Shown one piece after another: positions 18,116-27,296 of a stretch of DNA of 64,000 nt. A program made the translations under genes and the position numbers. Position 1 is the stretch's first letter; each line of letters begins with the position of its first letter. The DNA comes from Mycolicibacterium sp. lyk4-40-TYG-92 (GTDB lineage Bacteria > Actinomycetota > Actinomycetes > Mycobacteriales > Mycobacteriaceae). The DNA lies in contig NZ_JARVRX010000007.1 in NCBI RefSeq assembly GCF_030209435.1, positions 124,001-188,000 of the forward strand. Reading direction: 5' to 3'. Below the pieces are notes generated by a model that did no database searches, was not told where the DNA came from, and was given only the letters and a program-made list of their open reading frames with translations.

Positions 18116-19174
18116 ATGTATCGCGCCCTGCGCTGGGTGATGTTCCGGGTCCCGCCGGAGCGGATTCATACCTGGGTGTTTGCGCTGCTGCGCGTCGCGA
18201 CCGGTTTGAGCGTGAGCCGCCGGCTGCTGGGCAAGTGGCTCGCCCCGTCGGATCCGGTGCTGCAGACGACGGTGTTCGGTGTGACGTTCCCGGGCCCGGT
18301 CGGGCTGGCGGCCGGTTTCGACAAGAACGGCAGCGGCATCAATGCCTGGGGCCCACTGGGTTTCGGCTACGCCGAGGTGGGCACCGTCACCGCGCAGGCG
18401 CAGCCGGGTAACCCGGCGCCGCGGCTGTTCCGGCTGCCGGCGGATCGCGCGCTGCTGAACCGCATGGGCTTCAACAACCACGGGGCCGGTGAGCTCGCCG
18501 TCCGGCTGACCCGCAGCCAGTCCACCGTGCCGATCGGGGTGAACATCGGCAAGACCAAGGTCACCCCGCCCGAGCGCGCCGTCGACGACTACGCCGAGAG
18601 CGCCCGGCTGTGCGGCCCGCTGGCCGACTTCGTGGTGGTGAACGTCAGCTCGCCGAACACGCCCGGGCTGCGTGACCTGCAGGCCGTGGCGTCGCTCCGG
18701 CCGATCCTGGCCGCGGTCCGCGCCGAGACCACCAAGCCGGTGCTGGTGAAGATCGCGCCCGACCTGTCCGACGACGACGTCGACGAAATCGCCGACCTGG
18801 CCGTCGAACTGGGGCTCGCGGGCATCGTCGCAACCAACACCACCATTTCCCGCGACGGCCTGCTGACGCCCGGCGTCGCCGAGCTCGGGGCGGGCGGTGT
18901 GTCCGGCGCCCCGGTGGCCGCGCGGTCGCTCGAGATCCTGCGCCGGCTGCACAAGCGCGTCGGCGATCAGCTGGTGCTGATCAGCGTCGGCGGCATCGAG
19001 ACCGCCGACGACGCCTGGGAGCGCATCCTCGCCGGTGCCTCACTGGTACAGGGCTACACCGGCTTCATCTACGGCGGCGGCTTGTGGGCCAAGCACATTC
19101 ACGACGGCGTGGCCGCGAAGTTGAAGGCCGGTGGCTTTACATCACTGGCCGACGCGGTGGGTTCGGGCGCGTAG
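18116..19174 (+). CDS. pyrD: Dihydroorotate dehydrogenase (quinone), class 2
   Basis: A 352-residue membrane-associated DHODH that oxidises dihydroorotate to orotate using FMN and quinone. The N-terminal amphipathic helix ([19 protein letters not shown]) marks class 2. FMN and substrate motifs include [30 protein letters not shown] with the catalytic Ser, [19 protein letters not shown] and [23 protein letters not shown] lies 6 bases before the ATG. The next gene, on the other strand, ends only 6 bp away. Confidence 0.95.
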   Translation: MYRALRWVMFRVPPERIHTWVFALLRVATGLSVSRRLLGKWLAPSDPVLQTTVFGVTFPGPVGLAAGFDKNGSGINAWGPLGFGYAEVGTVTAQAQPGNPAPRLFRLPADRALLNRMGFNNHGAGELAVRLTRSQSTVPIGVNIGKTKVTPPERAVDDYAESARLCGPLADFVVVNVSSPNTPGLRDLQAVASLRPILAAVRAETTKPVLVKIAPDLSDDDVDEIADLAVELGLAGIVATNTTISRDGLLTPGVAELGAGGVSGAPVAARSLEILRRLHKRVGDQLVLISVGGIETADDAWERILAGASLVQGYTGFIYGGGLWAKHIHDGVAAKLKAGGFTSLADAVGSGA

Positions 19175-19180
19175 CTCGGA

Positions 19181-20557
19181 CTAGTAAACCGCCAGCGGCG
19201 TGACACCGAGTTCGGCCAAGGTCTGCTGCACGTGTTCGCGCAGCACGGCCTTGGTGTTCTCGGCGCCGACCTGATAGCCCACGATGCCCAGGGTGACCTT
19301 GGCGTTGTGGCGCAGGGCCGTCACCACCAGCAGGCCACCGACCTGCTCGATGTCCGCCTTCTTCACGTTCTGCTCGACACCCCAGCAGTTCACGAAATCG
19401 GCCTGGTGCGTCCCGTCGATGCGGCCGACCAGATCCGGCACGTCACCGACGTTCGAGCAGGTCACCGGTAGCTCACCGAGCACCATGGCCGCGGTATGGC
19501 GGACCGCCCGCCGCGGGATGAACGGCGTGAGCGGCAGTAGCTGGAAGGACTCGTCCGGCTGCTCCCGGGCACGGCGCAGTGCGGTGCGGATCTCGCCGCG
19601 CAGCTCAGTCAGGTCCGTCGTGGCCAACGCGGGGTCGACGGTGAACGTCGTGAACGTCATCGCGTTGGCCCTGGTGTCCTCGAAGGACGTGCGGTCATTG
19701 ATCGCGACCATCAACGAGATGGCGCCGTCCCGCGCACGCTGGCGGCCCATCCGGACGCCCAGACGCGTGGCGAACGCCGTGACCAGCGAATAACCGTTAC
19801 CGCCGAGCTCGGCGGCGCGCGCGTCGAAATGGCCGATGTCGACGTTGGCGGAGGCGAACGGCACGTACACGATTTCGTCGCCGCCCGTCGCATCCACGGT
19901 CGACGACGGCGTCGACTTCATCTCACCGCGGCGCTGGTAGGCCAGTTTGGCGGCGACGGCGACCGTGCGGCGCACCTCGGGCAGGTCCCGCAGCGTCTGG
20001 CGCAGGTCGGAACGGATCGCCTGCCAGCGGGTGCGCGAGCGCGGCGGGCCGTAACCGAGGTCGCGCTCGTTGCCCAGGACCGCGTCCATGAACGCGACGA
20101 CCGATCCGGTGCCGTCGATCAGACAGTGCGACAGCACCATCGCGACCGCCGTCGAGCCGTCGGTGAAGTGCTGGACCCCCACATGCCACCCCGGCCCATG
20201 CTCCGGATCGATCGGGATGCGGGACCGCGCCTCCAGCCATTCGCTCAATTCCGAACGCGGACAGGCATTTTCGGCGATGTCGATCGGACGGGGAGCGCCC
20301 GTGGCGGCCACCCAGCGGTGCCGGCCGAACGGCACCGGAGATCGCTCGATGTACCGCGCCACCAACCCCTTGCCGAAATTCTCGTTGAACCGGCGCAAAC
20401 CGTCGAGATCGACCGGGCCCTCGTAGAACCACAACGCCATGCCGACCTGGACGCGGCCACTGGCCCGGTAGGACAGGAACGTCGCCTGGTCGATGTAGTC
20501 GAGGCGGTCCTGATCCGTCGGCGCCGAGCGCTTACTCACCGAAGTGGATGTGGACAA
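19181..20557 (-). CDS. Condensation-domain / WS-DGAT-like acyltransferase family protein
   Basis: About 458 residues of the CoA-dependent acyltransferase superfamily (condensation, PapA and WS/DGAT folds). The catalytic HxxxDG motif is seen as H144-C-L-I-D148-G149. The C-terminal part has a DFVNCWGVEQNVKK core strand and ends in a HVQQTLAELGV helix. The start is unclear: TTG at 20557 has GAGGGGG 9 bases upstream; GTG at 20539 is an alternative without a clear ribosome site. It interrupts the pyrD-PEBP adjacency seen in M. tuberculosis. The likely role is lipid or polyketide acyl transfer; the substrate is unknown. Confidence 0.72.
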   Translation of the reverse strand: MSTSTSVSKRSAPTDQDRLDYIDQATFLSYRASGRVQVGMALWFYEGPVDLDGLRRFNENFGKGLVARYIERSPVPFGRHRWVAATGAPRPIDIAENACPRSELSEWLEARSRIPIDPEHGPGWHVGVQHFTDGSTAVAMVLSHCLIDGTGSVVAFMDAVLGNERDLGYGPPRSRTRWQAIRSDLRQTLRDLPEVRRTVAVAAKLAYQRRGEMKSTPSSTVDATGGDEIVYVPFASANVDIGHFDARAAELGGNGYSLVTAFATRLGVRMGRQRARDGAISLMVAINDRTSFEDTRANAMTFTTFTVDPALATTDLTELRGEIRTALRRAREQPDESFQLLPLTPFIPRRAVRHTAAMVLGELPVTCSNVGDVPDLVGRIDGTHQADFVNCWGVEQNVKKADIEQVGGLLVVTALRHNAKVTLGIVGYQVGAENTKAVLREHVQQTLAELGVTPLAVY

Positions 20558-20657
20558 AGCGGATGGCCCCCTCGCTTCAGGTTCGGCAAGCGTCGCTGCC
20601 CCGACCTCGGTCCGATAGTAGGTCGGGCGATGGGTGGCCGCGACCCCGGCGCGCGGC

Positions 20658-21182
20658 CTACTTCTGCTCGTAGGTGCCGTGGATGACGGCCCGGGCGATG
20701 GCCTGCATGAACAGGTTGAAGCCCAGGAACGCCGGGGTGGCGTCCTCGGGGATGTCGAGCTTCTCGACCGGCAGCGCGTGCACCGCGATGTAGTACCGGT
20801 GCGGGCCGTGACCGGCCGGCGGGGCGGCACCCAGGAAGCGCTTCAGGCTGGCGTCGTTGGTCAGGGTGATGGCACCACCGGGCAGCGGGTCGCCGTTGCC
20901 CGCGTCGGCGGCCAGCTCGGTCACGTCGGCCGGCAGGTTGGCGACGGCCCAGTGCCAGAAGCCCGATGCGGTCGGGGCGTCGGGGTCGTAGACCGTGACG
21001 GCGAAGCTGCGGGTCTCGGCCGGGAAGCCCGACCAGCTCAGCTGCGGCGAGACGTCTTCTCCCCCGGCGCCGAAGATGCCACTGACCTGAGCGTTGGCCA
21101 GCGGGCCGCCGTCGGTCAGCGACGTCGAGGTCAGCGTGAAGGTGGGCAGCTGCGGCAGGTTGTCATACGGCGAAGCGGTCAT
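20658..21182 (-). CDS. YbhB/YbcL family PEBP (Raf kinase inhibitor-like) protein
   Basis: A 174-residue phosphatidylethanolamine-binding-protein-like fold (Rv2140c, TB18.6). The anion-binding pocket motifs are visible: [23 protein letters not shown] and [13 protein letters not shown]. tuberculosis Rv2140c is a cytosolic small-molecule-binding protein. It lies 28 bp downstream of the M20 peptidase gene and is probably in the same transcript. Confidence 0.92.
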   Translation of the reverse strand: MTASPYDNLPQLPTFTLTSTSLTDGGPLANAQVSGIFGAGGEDVSPQLSWSGFPAETRSFAVTVYDPDAPTASGFWHWAVANLPADVTELAADAGNGDPLPGGAITLTNDASLKRFLGAAPPAGHGPHRYYIAVHALPVEKLDIPEDATPAFLGFNLFMQAIARAVIHGTYEQK

Positions 21183-21210
21183 GATGTCCTTTCGATTGCG
21201 GGCAGAGCGA

Positions 21211-22542
21211 TCAGCAGTGCGTCAGGAAGTGTTCGAGGACCTTGGCGCCGAACTGTAGTGCGTCCACGGGTACCCGTTCGTCGACCCCGTGGAACAGCGC
21301 GGCGAAATCCAGCTCGGGCGGCAGCCGCAACGGCGCGAAGCCGAAGCACCGGATACCCAGGCGGACAAACGCTTTCGCGTCGGTGCCGCCGGACATCATG
21401 TAGGGCACTGTGCGGGCGTCGGGGTCGACGGCCAGGATCGCGGCGTTCATCGCGTCGACGAGGTCGCCGTCGAAGGTGGTCTCCACGCTGGGCAGGTCCC
21501 GCTCCCAGGTGCGGGTGATGTTGGGGCCCAGCAGCGCGTCGAGTTCGCGTTCGAAGGCCTCCTTGCGGCCCGGCAGGACGCGGCAGTCGACCATGGCCTC
21601 AGCCGTGGCCGGGATGACGTTGGCCTTGTAGCCGGCCTTGAGCATGGTCGGGTTCGCGGTGTCCCGCAGGGTGGCGCCGACGATGCGCGCGATGCCACCC
21701 AGCTTGGCGATGCTGCCCTCCAGATCCGGAGAGGTGGGGTCGAGGTCGTAGCCGGTCTCCTCGGAAACCGCGGCCAGGAACTGCTCGACCGACTCACTGA
21801 GCACCAGCGGGAACTGGTGCCGGCCCAGTTTGGCGACGGCTTCGGCGATCTCGGTGACGGCGTTGTCGTCGTGCACCATCGAGCCGTGCCCGGCCCGGCC
21901 CCGGGCTGTCAGCCGCATCCACGACAGGCCCTTCTCGGCCGTCTCGATGAGGTACAGCCGGCGTTCGCCGCCCTCCTTGGTCGGCACGGTCAACGAGAAG
22001 CCGCCGACCTCGCCGATGGCCTCGGTGATGCCGTCGAACAGGTCGGGCCGATTGTCGACGAGCCACTGGCAGCCATACTTGCCGCCGTGCTCCTCGTCGG
22101 AGACGAAGGCGAAGACGAGGTCCCGGGGCGGGACGATGTCATTGCGTTTCAGGTGCCGCGCGACGGCGATCATCATGCCGCACATGTCCTTCATGTCGAC
22201 CGCGCCGCGGCCCCACACGTAGCCGTCCTTCACCGCGCCGGAGAACGGGTGCACGCTCCAGTCGGCGGGCTCGGCGGGGACGACGTCGAGGTGGCCGTGG
22301 ATCAGCAGGGCGCCGCGATCGGGGTCGGCGCCTTTGAGCCGTGCGAACACGTTGCCACGCCCGGGTGCCCCCGCCTCCACGTACTCGGTGGTGTAGCCCA
22401 CCTCGCGCAGTTTCTCGGCCACCCAGCGGGCGCAGTCTTCCTCGCCTTTGGTGGTCTCCGGCTCGCCGGTATTGGACGTATCGAACCGGATGAGGGAGCT
22501 GACGAGGTCGACGACTTCGTCTTCGGGCGCAGTCACAGTCAC
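21211..22542 (-). CDS. M20 family metallopeptidase (Rv2141c/DapE2-like)
   Basis: A 443-residue dinuclear zinc hydrolase. The metal and catalytic motifs are IHGHLDVVP (His and Asp), [10 protein letters not shown] (bridging Asp), SDEEHGG (catalytic Glu and metal Glu), and a C-terminal His in ALFHGVDE. The dimerisation domain lies in the middle (about 195-330). In M. tuberculosis the counterpart is annotated as dapE2, but this class includes carboxypeptidases and acylases, so diaminopimelate specificity is unproven. Confidence 0.9.
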   Translation of the reverse strand: MTVTAPEDEVVDLVSSLIRFDTSNTGEPETTKGEEDCARWVAEKLREVGYTTEYVEAGAPGRGNVFARLKGADPDRGALLIHGHLDVVPAEPADWSVHPFSGAVKDGYVWGRGAVDMKDMCGMMIAVARHLKRNDIVPPRDLVFAFVSDEEHGGKYGCQWLVDNRPDLFDGITEAIGEVGGFSLTVPTKEGGERRLYLIETAEKGLSWMRLTARGRAGHGSMVHDDNAVTEIAEAVAKLGRHQFPLVLSESVEQFLAAVSEETGYDLDPTSPDLEGSIAKLGGIARIVGATLRDTANPTMLKAGYKANVIPATAEAMVDCRVLPGRKEAFERELDALLGPNITRTWERDLPSVETTFDGDLVDAMNAAILAVDPDARTVPYMMSGGTDAKAFVRLGIRCFGFAPLRLPPELDFAALFHGVDERVPVDALQFGAKVLEHFLTHC

Positions 22543-22616
22543 ATTCGTACCACCCTCGGTTTTGGACTGGGCACCTCGATCCGTTAGCCTAAGCTGCCCG
22601 GCCAGACGGCGGGCAG

Positions 22617-22702
22617 GTCCGAGTGGCGGAATGGCAGACGCGCTAGCTTGAGGTGCTAGTGCCCTATTAACGGGCGTGGGGGTTCAAGTCCCCCCTCGGA
22701 CA
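22617..22702 (+). tRNA. tRNA-Leu (anticodon GAG)
   Basis: An 86-nt class II tRNA. The acceptor stem GTCCGAG (22617-22623) pairs with CTCGGAC (22695-22701). The anticodon stem CTAGC/GCTAG encloses the loop TTGAGGT, giving anticodon GAG. A long variable arm (GCCC...GGGC) and the T-arm GGGGG-TTCAAGT-CCCCC are present. CCA is not encoded. The gene is the left border of an integrase-bearing accessory region and is a plausible att site. Confidence 0.96.
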
Positions 22703-22756
22703 CACACATCACGGTTTGCGGTATCGCCGCAGCTATACCGCATTTTTCTGGCGACT

Positions 22757-23350
22757 ATGGCATCAGTCCACGGGGCCTTTGGACACTGTCAGCGATCCTG
22801 GCGTCGTCGAGATTGGCCGCCACCGCGTCGAGGTCACTGTCGAACAGATCGGCGTAAATCCTCAATGTGATGCCCGGATCCTTTGGCCGAGCGTCCGCGA
22901 CACCGCAAGTACATTCGCGGCCGTGCCGACACCAGCGATGCGCACGTATGGCGCGGTTCGCGCCGGGTGACCGTCTGCGCGCTCAACGCCCTGGTCGAAC
23001 CAACCTGTCGAGTCATGGTTCGACCGCTTCAAGTACCCACCGCCCCGAGCAGGGAACAATACGTCGCCGGCCCGTTTCCCTTCACGCCTCGCGGCCAGCC
23101 GAGATGGCACCGAAGCTGAGGGCGGCACCATTCGCTTCTCCTTGCCCTTCGTGGTCCCGACCTCGAATTCTTGCCCGACGTGAACAACGTTGCGGTGCAA
23201 CTAGATACGGTGCGCAGGAAACTCGACGTCGGCGACGGTCAACACGATGGACTCACCGCACCGCAGCCCGGTGAGTCGACGAGCAGCGGTCTGCGTGGCG
23301 ACCGACTCCTCGGCCAACCGGCACATCCGCCGGGTAGTGTCCACTCGACG
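22757..23350 (-). pseudogene. Decayed tyrosine-family (phage-type) integrase next to tRNA-Leu
   Basis: No intact frame remains, but successive minus-strand frames give recognisable integrase pieces in order. About 23205-23280 reads LTGLRCGESI...VADVEF. About 22990-23200 reads NVVHVGQEFEVGTTKGKEKR...LFPARGGGYLKR. About 22950 reads PRHTCASL (equivalent of the catalytic RHT region). About 22880-22930 reads TAANVLAVSRTLGQ. About 22765-22870 reads LRIYADLFDSDLDAVAANLD, containing the catalytic Tyr. At least three frame changes separate them. The C-terminus lies closest to the tRNA, as expected for an integrated element. Confidence 0.85.
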
Positions 23351-23514
23351 AATCACATCGAGGAGACGTCGGTGCCCCGCACCCCTATACGTTGCCCCGA
23401 CGACACCTACGAATACCCGAACATAATCATGGACGGGAACAAGTGCTGCGCCAATCGTATCGCCGGATCGAGTCGTAATCAGCGCACAGCATCGGGCGAC
23501 ATCGCCGACACGTC

Positions 23515-23760
23515 CGTATGGAAGCGGCTCCGCAGGTTCGTCCTCAAGCGCGACGATCACTCATTCCAGGCCCGCCTCCCACCATCGGCACCAGGGCACC
23601 GACCGTCCCAGGCTGTACGCCAAGCCGCAACGAACGTCGACCACATCTTCAACGTCGCGGCCGGCGGCGCACCACTCGATCCGACTACACGCAGGCCATC
23701 TGCTCGCCTCCCGATGCCCGCAAGGCACAAGTCGAAAGCGCGCACCACGTGAACAGCCGG
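23515..23760 (+). pseudogene. Decayed HNH endonuclease fragment
   Basis: One plus-strand frame gives WKRLRRFVLKRDDHS and then VDHIFNVAAGGAPLDP. A shifted frame continues with QAICSPPDARKAQVESAH. Together these follow the order of small phage or mobile-element HNH nucleases (WRRLR...VL.RD, DHI.P...GG...L.NLQ..C..CN..K). The zinc cysteines are partly lost and a frameshift lies near 23690, so the gene is broken. It adds to the evidence for a mobile element inserted at the tRNA. Confidence 0.6.
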
Positions 23761-23812
23761 CATCGTGGAACCTCTAGCGCCCCAAGGCTGAATACCCGAG
23801 GATGACGAGGTG

Positions 23813-24214
23813 ATGACACGCGAAGCAGGCGCAGAATCATCGGACGACTTCTCCGATGAGATCAAGGATCTAGCCGGCGCCGAGCAGGCGGCCGCAGCAA
23901 TTGAAGTCTCGGAACCGGCAGGGGTCGCGTGGACGATTGCGGCGACGACAGTCATGAGCGAACTTAGTCCGAGTGATAAGGAAGACGTCCACGCTGTGAT
24001 CGCTGGCCAGTTGGCCACGCTCGACGCTGACAACAATCGAACGCTGGGCGGCTCCCAGTACATGATCCTCGAGGTCAATGATCATGTACGACTCATCTAC
24101 TCAAAGCGGAGTGGGCGCCCCGACAGCGACCAGCATCCCGGCTACTCGCTCCTCACCATCGCACGCAAACCTGGACAGATGTTCCGATTCACCGAGCAGG
24201 CCCTCGGCCACTGA
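23813..24214 (+). CDS. Orphan hypothetical protein of the tRNA-Leu island
   Basis: A 133-residue protein I do not recognise. The first 45 residues are acidic and helical. The last 60 form a more globular part (GGSQYMILEVNDHVRLIYSKRSG, HPGYSLLTIARKPGQMFRFTEQAL). GAGGA about 10 bases upstream supports ATG 23813; GTG at 23810 is possible. A perfect palindrome begins at the base after the stop codon. Base composition is lower in GC than the flanking backbone, suggesting transfer with the island. Confidence 0.55.
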   Translation: MTREAGAESSDDFSDEIKDLAGAEQAAAAIEVSEPAGVAWTIAATTVMSELSPSDKEDVHAVIAGQLATLDADNNRTLGGSQYMILEVNDHVRLIYSKRSGRPDSDQHPGYSLLTIARKPGQMFRFTEQALGH

Positions 24215-24230
24215 CCCCTGCTAGCAGGGG
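24215..24230. terminator. Palindrome directly after the 133-aa island gene
   Basis: A perfect 16-bp palindrome, CCCCTGCTAGCAGGGG, begins at the base after the stop codon. It could form a terminator-like hairpin, although no clear T-tract follows. It could also be a binding site. Confidence 0.4.
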
Positions 24231-24354
24231 AGGCGGGAGTCCCCCACGAGGTGCGTTCTGATCCTATGGCATTCTGCCTGTACGGCCTGGGGAGTTTTGG
24301 CCCCGCCGGATATTTGTCGTGCGCAATGCCGACTGCCTGTGATCATCTGGAGTC

Positions 24355-24999
24355 ATGGACAGACATCTCGTTCGGCTTGAGTTGACCTCGGCAGACGCGA
24401 ACCGGCTCCGTAAATGGGCATCAGTATGGAGCGATCTGACCCACGTAAGGCAAGTCTTGTACGAGCGAGCTCAATTGTCGAGAAGCCCACAGAATGTATT
24501 CATGCTGCGGGCATTGTGGGAGTCTGCGATCGTCAGCTACGGGCGGATGGGCGCAAGCGACAAGCGCAAGGTCGACTTTCGCACCTTCGTCCGGGAAATT
24601 GGCGGCAGCGCGGCCGAACAGCTCCATGAGGAGCTCATGTTATGGCGCCATGAACATGTAGCTCATCGAACTGGTGCTCAGTTCGAGGATTCGGTGGTGG
24701 AGGTGTTCTTCGATGATCAGGACGTCAACCATCTAAATATAATGGTCTCGACTGCGATCGGTCCCGACGGCGATGGAGACCTCACTCGACGGTTTCTTGA
24801 ACACATCGATAAGCTGCGCGATCACCTATGGGAAAAGTACATGGCACCGTGGGGAACGATCCTGGCTGAGCGAACTACTAGACCTGTAACACTGGCAGAA
24901 TCGGCGGCGAATACAGAACCCCGCGATGACCGAATTGGGCTGAATCTGACGCTATGGGACCGAGTAAACGCGGCAGGATCTGCTATGACGAAAAACTGA
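24355..24999 (+). CDS. HEPN/AbiU2-like hypothetical protein
   Basis: A 214-residue, largely helical protein. Residues 97-105 read WRHEHVAHR, with Arg98 and His104 separated by five residues. This matches the Rx4-6H active-site pattern of HEPN RNases, especially the R-K-x-x-A-H form seen in AbiU2-like proteins. No other domain is recognised. It is the upstream partner of the nuclease-like gene at 25139 and lies in a lower-GC island; one 60-base row inside it (24721-24780) is 32/60 GC by count. A role as toxin or defence effector is inference. Confidence 0.55.
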   Translation: MDRHLVRLELTSADANRLRKWASVWSDLTHVRQVLYERAQLSRSPQNVFMLRALWESAIVSYGRMGASDKRKVDFRTFVREIGGSAAEQLHEELMLWRHEHVAHRTGAQFEDSVVEVFFDDQDVNHLNIMVSTAIGPDGDGDLTRRFLEHIDKLRDHLWEKYMAPWGTILAERTTRPVTLAESAANTEPRDDRIGLNLTLWDRVNAAGSAMTKN

Positions 25000-25138
25000 G
25001 CACAGACCATCGCTTAATCGCAACTAACGCAATAATTCTCGCCGCCTCGCTACGGACATGCCGCGGCGTCGGCAATTATTCTGCACCTTAAGTAGTCAGT
25101 TCGTTTGCGGTCGCAGTAGCCGTAGGGAGGCGGTTTGC

Positions 25139-26902
25139 ATGGCGCGTGTTGAATGGACTCGCACCTCGCCGGATGACGTCGAGGCCGTGGTCGGCATGTT
25201 GTTGTGTTCTCAATCGCCAAATGCTGTTCGCGTCCGCCCAAGCCAAGGCGACGGCGGCATCGACATCTTCATTCCGGGAGATGCGGGCTGGGGCAAGGAA
25301 CGCGAGGTTTGGCAGGTGAAGCGGTATTGCACGAACCTGTCCAGCACCGAAAAACGCGCGATCAAACGCTCGTTCAGACGCGTCGTCGATACCGCCGAAG
25401 CAGAAGGTTGGCAGGTCACCGAATGGCATCTGATCATGCCGCTTGACCTGACAACACAGAACCTCGGCTGGCTGGACGACTACATCGGCGAGCGCGATTT
25501 CCCCTGCGAAACACACGGCCTGCTGCTGTGCGACACGCTCGCCGCCAGATACCCGAATATCATCGACTACTACCTACGCGACGGCAGAGAACGGCTCCAA
25601 GCGCACTTGGACAGTCTGACGAATGTGCTTTCAGGGCGGAAGAATCGCGGGTCCGGCGAGCCATTAGCGGCAGCAGATGTCTATTCGGATCTGACTTCAA
25701 TCTACAAGGGTCTCAATGCCTGTGACCCCTTCTATAAGTACTGGTATCAGGTCTCGGACGAGCCGCCAGTGACCGAGAAAATGATGGGCGAGGAGAACCT
25801 GGTAGCTGCACACGCGCTGTGCCAGGACGAAGTGTGGGTAACTGTCAAGGTATTTGCCCGCATGCTCGCTGCCCACACCGAACGACCTGTCACGTGGAAT
25901 CTTCAGTTCGCGATCCCTGAGGCCGACGAAGAGCTACGCGAGCAGTTCGAGAAGTTCGTCGACTACGGAGCGCCGATCACCATGCCGGCCGGAACCGTTA
26001 CTGGCTCACTCGACCTGCCTGGCGGCTTAGGCGGCGACTTCGCCCGAGCAAGTATGGAGGTCATCACAGTGCCGCGAGATGACCAATCCGACGACGACGT
26101 ACTGCTCATCGGAATCATCGCGCCCGACTCGGATGCGGTGCTCGCCAGCACACGAATGCGTCGCAACGAGTTCTCGTCGGGTCGGGTGGGGAACCGCACG
26201 GTACTGGCTGACGAGGCGAACCTCTTCACCGTCGAGATGCTGTTCAGGGACGGCGCAGTTTCTGGGTCAGTCGAATGCACGTTGAGCTTGGGGGTCAGCT
26301 ACAAACTAGGCGGGCGACGACCTTCCGAAGTTGCCGACGGATTGAATGTATTGGCCAGCTTTCACGCGCCGAATCGCGTCGCATTCGGTAGCGCCTACGG
26401 GCCGCCAAATTTCAGCATCTTCGGTCCAATTCCGAATGAACTAACAGACGAGCGTGGTATGTGGGCACCGATATGCAAAGCACTCGCGCTAATTCAAGAT
26501 CACACGACCGTACAACTCCGAATGCCGGAGGAGATGGAACGAGACGAAGCTCTCGGGATTCTCGACGCCGCAAAACTGCTTTCCGGCCAACCAACGACCG
26601 GAACGGCGGCAGGTCAGAGCACCATCACACACACCCCAGAATCCGAGATCATTCCACAGCTACACCGCACATCCGACTTCTTGCTTATCAAAGACCTAGA
26701 GATATCGCTCGGTGGCCAGGCAATCATCGTCGGCAAGCAGGCAGTCATCTATCGAGGGCGATATATCGAGATCGGTGATCAGAGATCCAAGATCGAGGTA
26801 TCCGGCAATTACGTCTCCTTCGTCTACAGGGGCGAACTCGAAGTCGGACGTGTGCTGGCGCGCTACGTCGAACCCGACGCCTTGACCCCGGCGGCCGACT
26901 GA
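25139..26902 (+). CDS. PD-(D/E)xK (Mrr-like) nuclease-domain protein with large unknown C-terminal region
   Basis: A 587-residue protein. The N-terminal ~100 residues carry a restriction-endonuclease-like core: Glu15 in DDVEAVV, then GDGGIDIFIP with Asp42, then WQVKRY with Gln59 and Lys61, matching D-x(n)-Q-x-K. Residues 110-150 look like the rest of that fold (WHLIMPLDLTTQNLGWLDD). Residues 180-587 match no family I know; the end is beta-rich (SLGGQAIIVGKQAVIYRGRYIEIG). AGGGAGG lies about 10 bases before the ATG at 25139. The domain suggests DNA cleavage in defence; the C-terminal half may sense. Confidence 0.65.
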   Translation: MARVEWTRTSPDDVEAVVGMLLCSQSPNAVRVRPSQGDGGIDIFIPGDAGWGKEREVWQVKRYCTNLSSTEKRAIKRSFRRVVDTAEAEGWQVTEWHLIMPLDLTTQNLGWLDDYIGERDFPCETHGLLLCDTLAARYPNIIDYYLRDGRERLQAHLDSLTNVLSGRKNRGSGEPLAAADVYSDLTSIYKGLNACDPFYKYWYQVSDEPPVTEKMMGEENLVAAHALCQDEVWVTVKVFARMLAAHTERPVTWNLQFAIPEADEELREQFEKFVDYGAPITMPAGTVTGSLDLPGGLGGDFARASMEVITVPRDDQSDDDVLLIGIIAPDSDAVLASTRMRRNEFSSGRVGNRTVLADEANLFTVEMLFRDGAVSGSVECTLSLGVSYKLGGRRPSEVADGLNVLASFHAPNRVAFGSAYGPPNFSIFGPIPNELTDERGMWAPICKALALIQDHTTVQLRMPEEMERDEALGILDAAKLLSGQPTTGTAAGQSTITHTPESEIIPQLHRTSDFLLIKDLEISLGGQAIIVGKQAVIYRGRYIEIGDQRSKIEVSGNYVSFVYRGELEVGRVLARYVEPDALTPAAD

Positions 26903-27296
26903 CGTCGGGACAGCGCGTGGAGGCGAGTGCAGACCAGGTCCCGGCTTCAGGTGCTAACGAGACTCCTGCGACATCGCGGCAGTCGTCGTCAGGGCTGCAT
27001 ATGTGGAAGTCGCGAAGCGTCGCGTGCCACGAGTGGTCTCTGCATAATGAACACTCCAAAGTCATGGCATCGCCAGCTGTCGGGGTGCTGGTTATGGTCG
27101 GTGCTGCCGTTGAGATCCGTCCAGGAGCGGTAGGCGTCGGCGACATCAGGCGGAATCCGGCGGTCAACCAGTGTCAGCCCGGCCCACGTAGAAGTGCCCC
27201 GGCTGCTAGTGAAGCCCGATTAACAACATCGCCCGCCCGCCGGTACTGCCGCTGCCGCCGCAGTGACTATTCAGCCAGCTCACCTCGGCTGACCGC
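26903..27296. other. Gene-free stretch (394 bp)
   Basis: No coding frame here resembles a known protein, and no RNA or clear terminator is visible. It probably marks the distal edge of the low-GC island, because the next gene has normal mycobacterial composition. I found no repeat of the tRNA-Leu 3' end in it by eye. Confidence 0.4.

Noticed and set aside
22580..22600. TTAGCCTAAGC near the tRNA as a possible IdeR box
   Set aside because: Only one half fits the consensus, and it lacks the matching inverted arm.
23171..23515. Plus-strand frame opposite the integrase remnant
   Set aside because: It has no domain similarity, and the minus strand shows ordered integrase pieces there.
26745..27167. 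Minus-strand 140-residue frame
   Set aside because: No motif, overlaps the nuclease gene end, and composition looks like a shadow frame.
26903..27296. Distal att site copy of the tRNA-Leu 3' end
   Set aside because: No matching repeat of the T-arm/acceptor sequence was found by eye here or elsewhere in the block.
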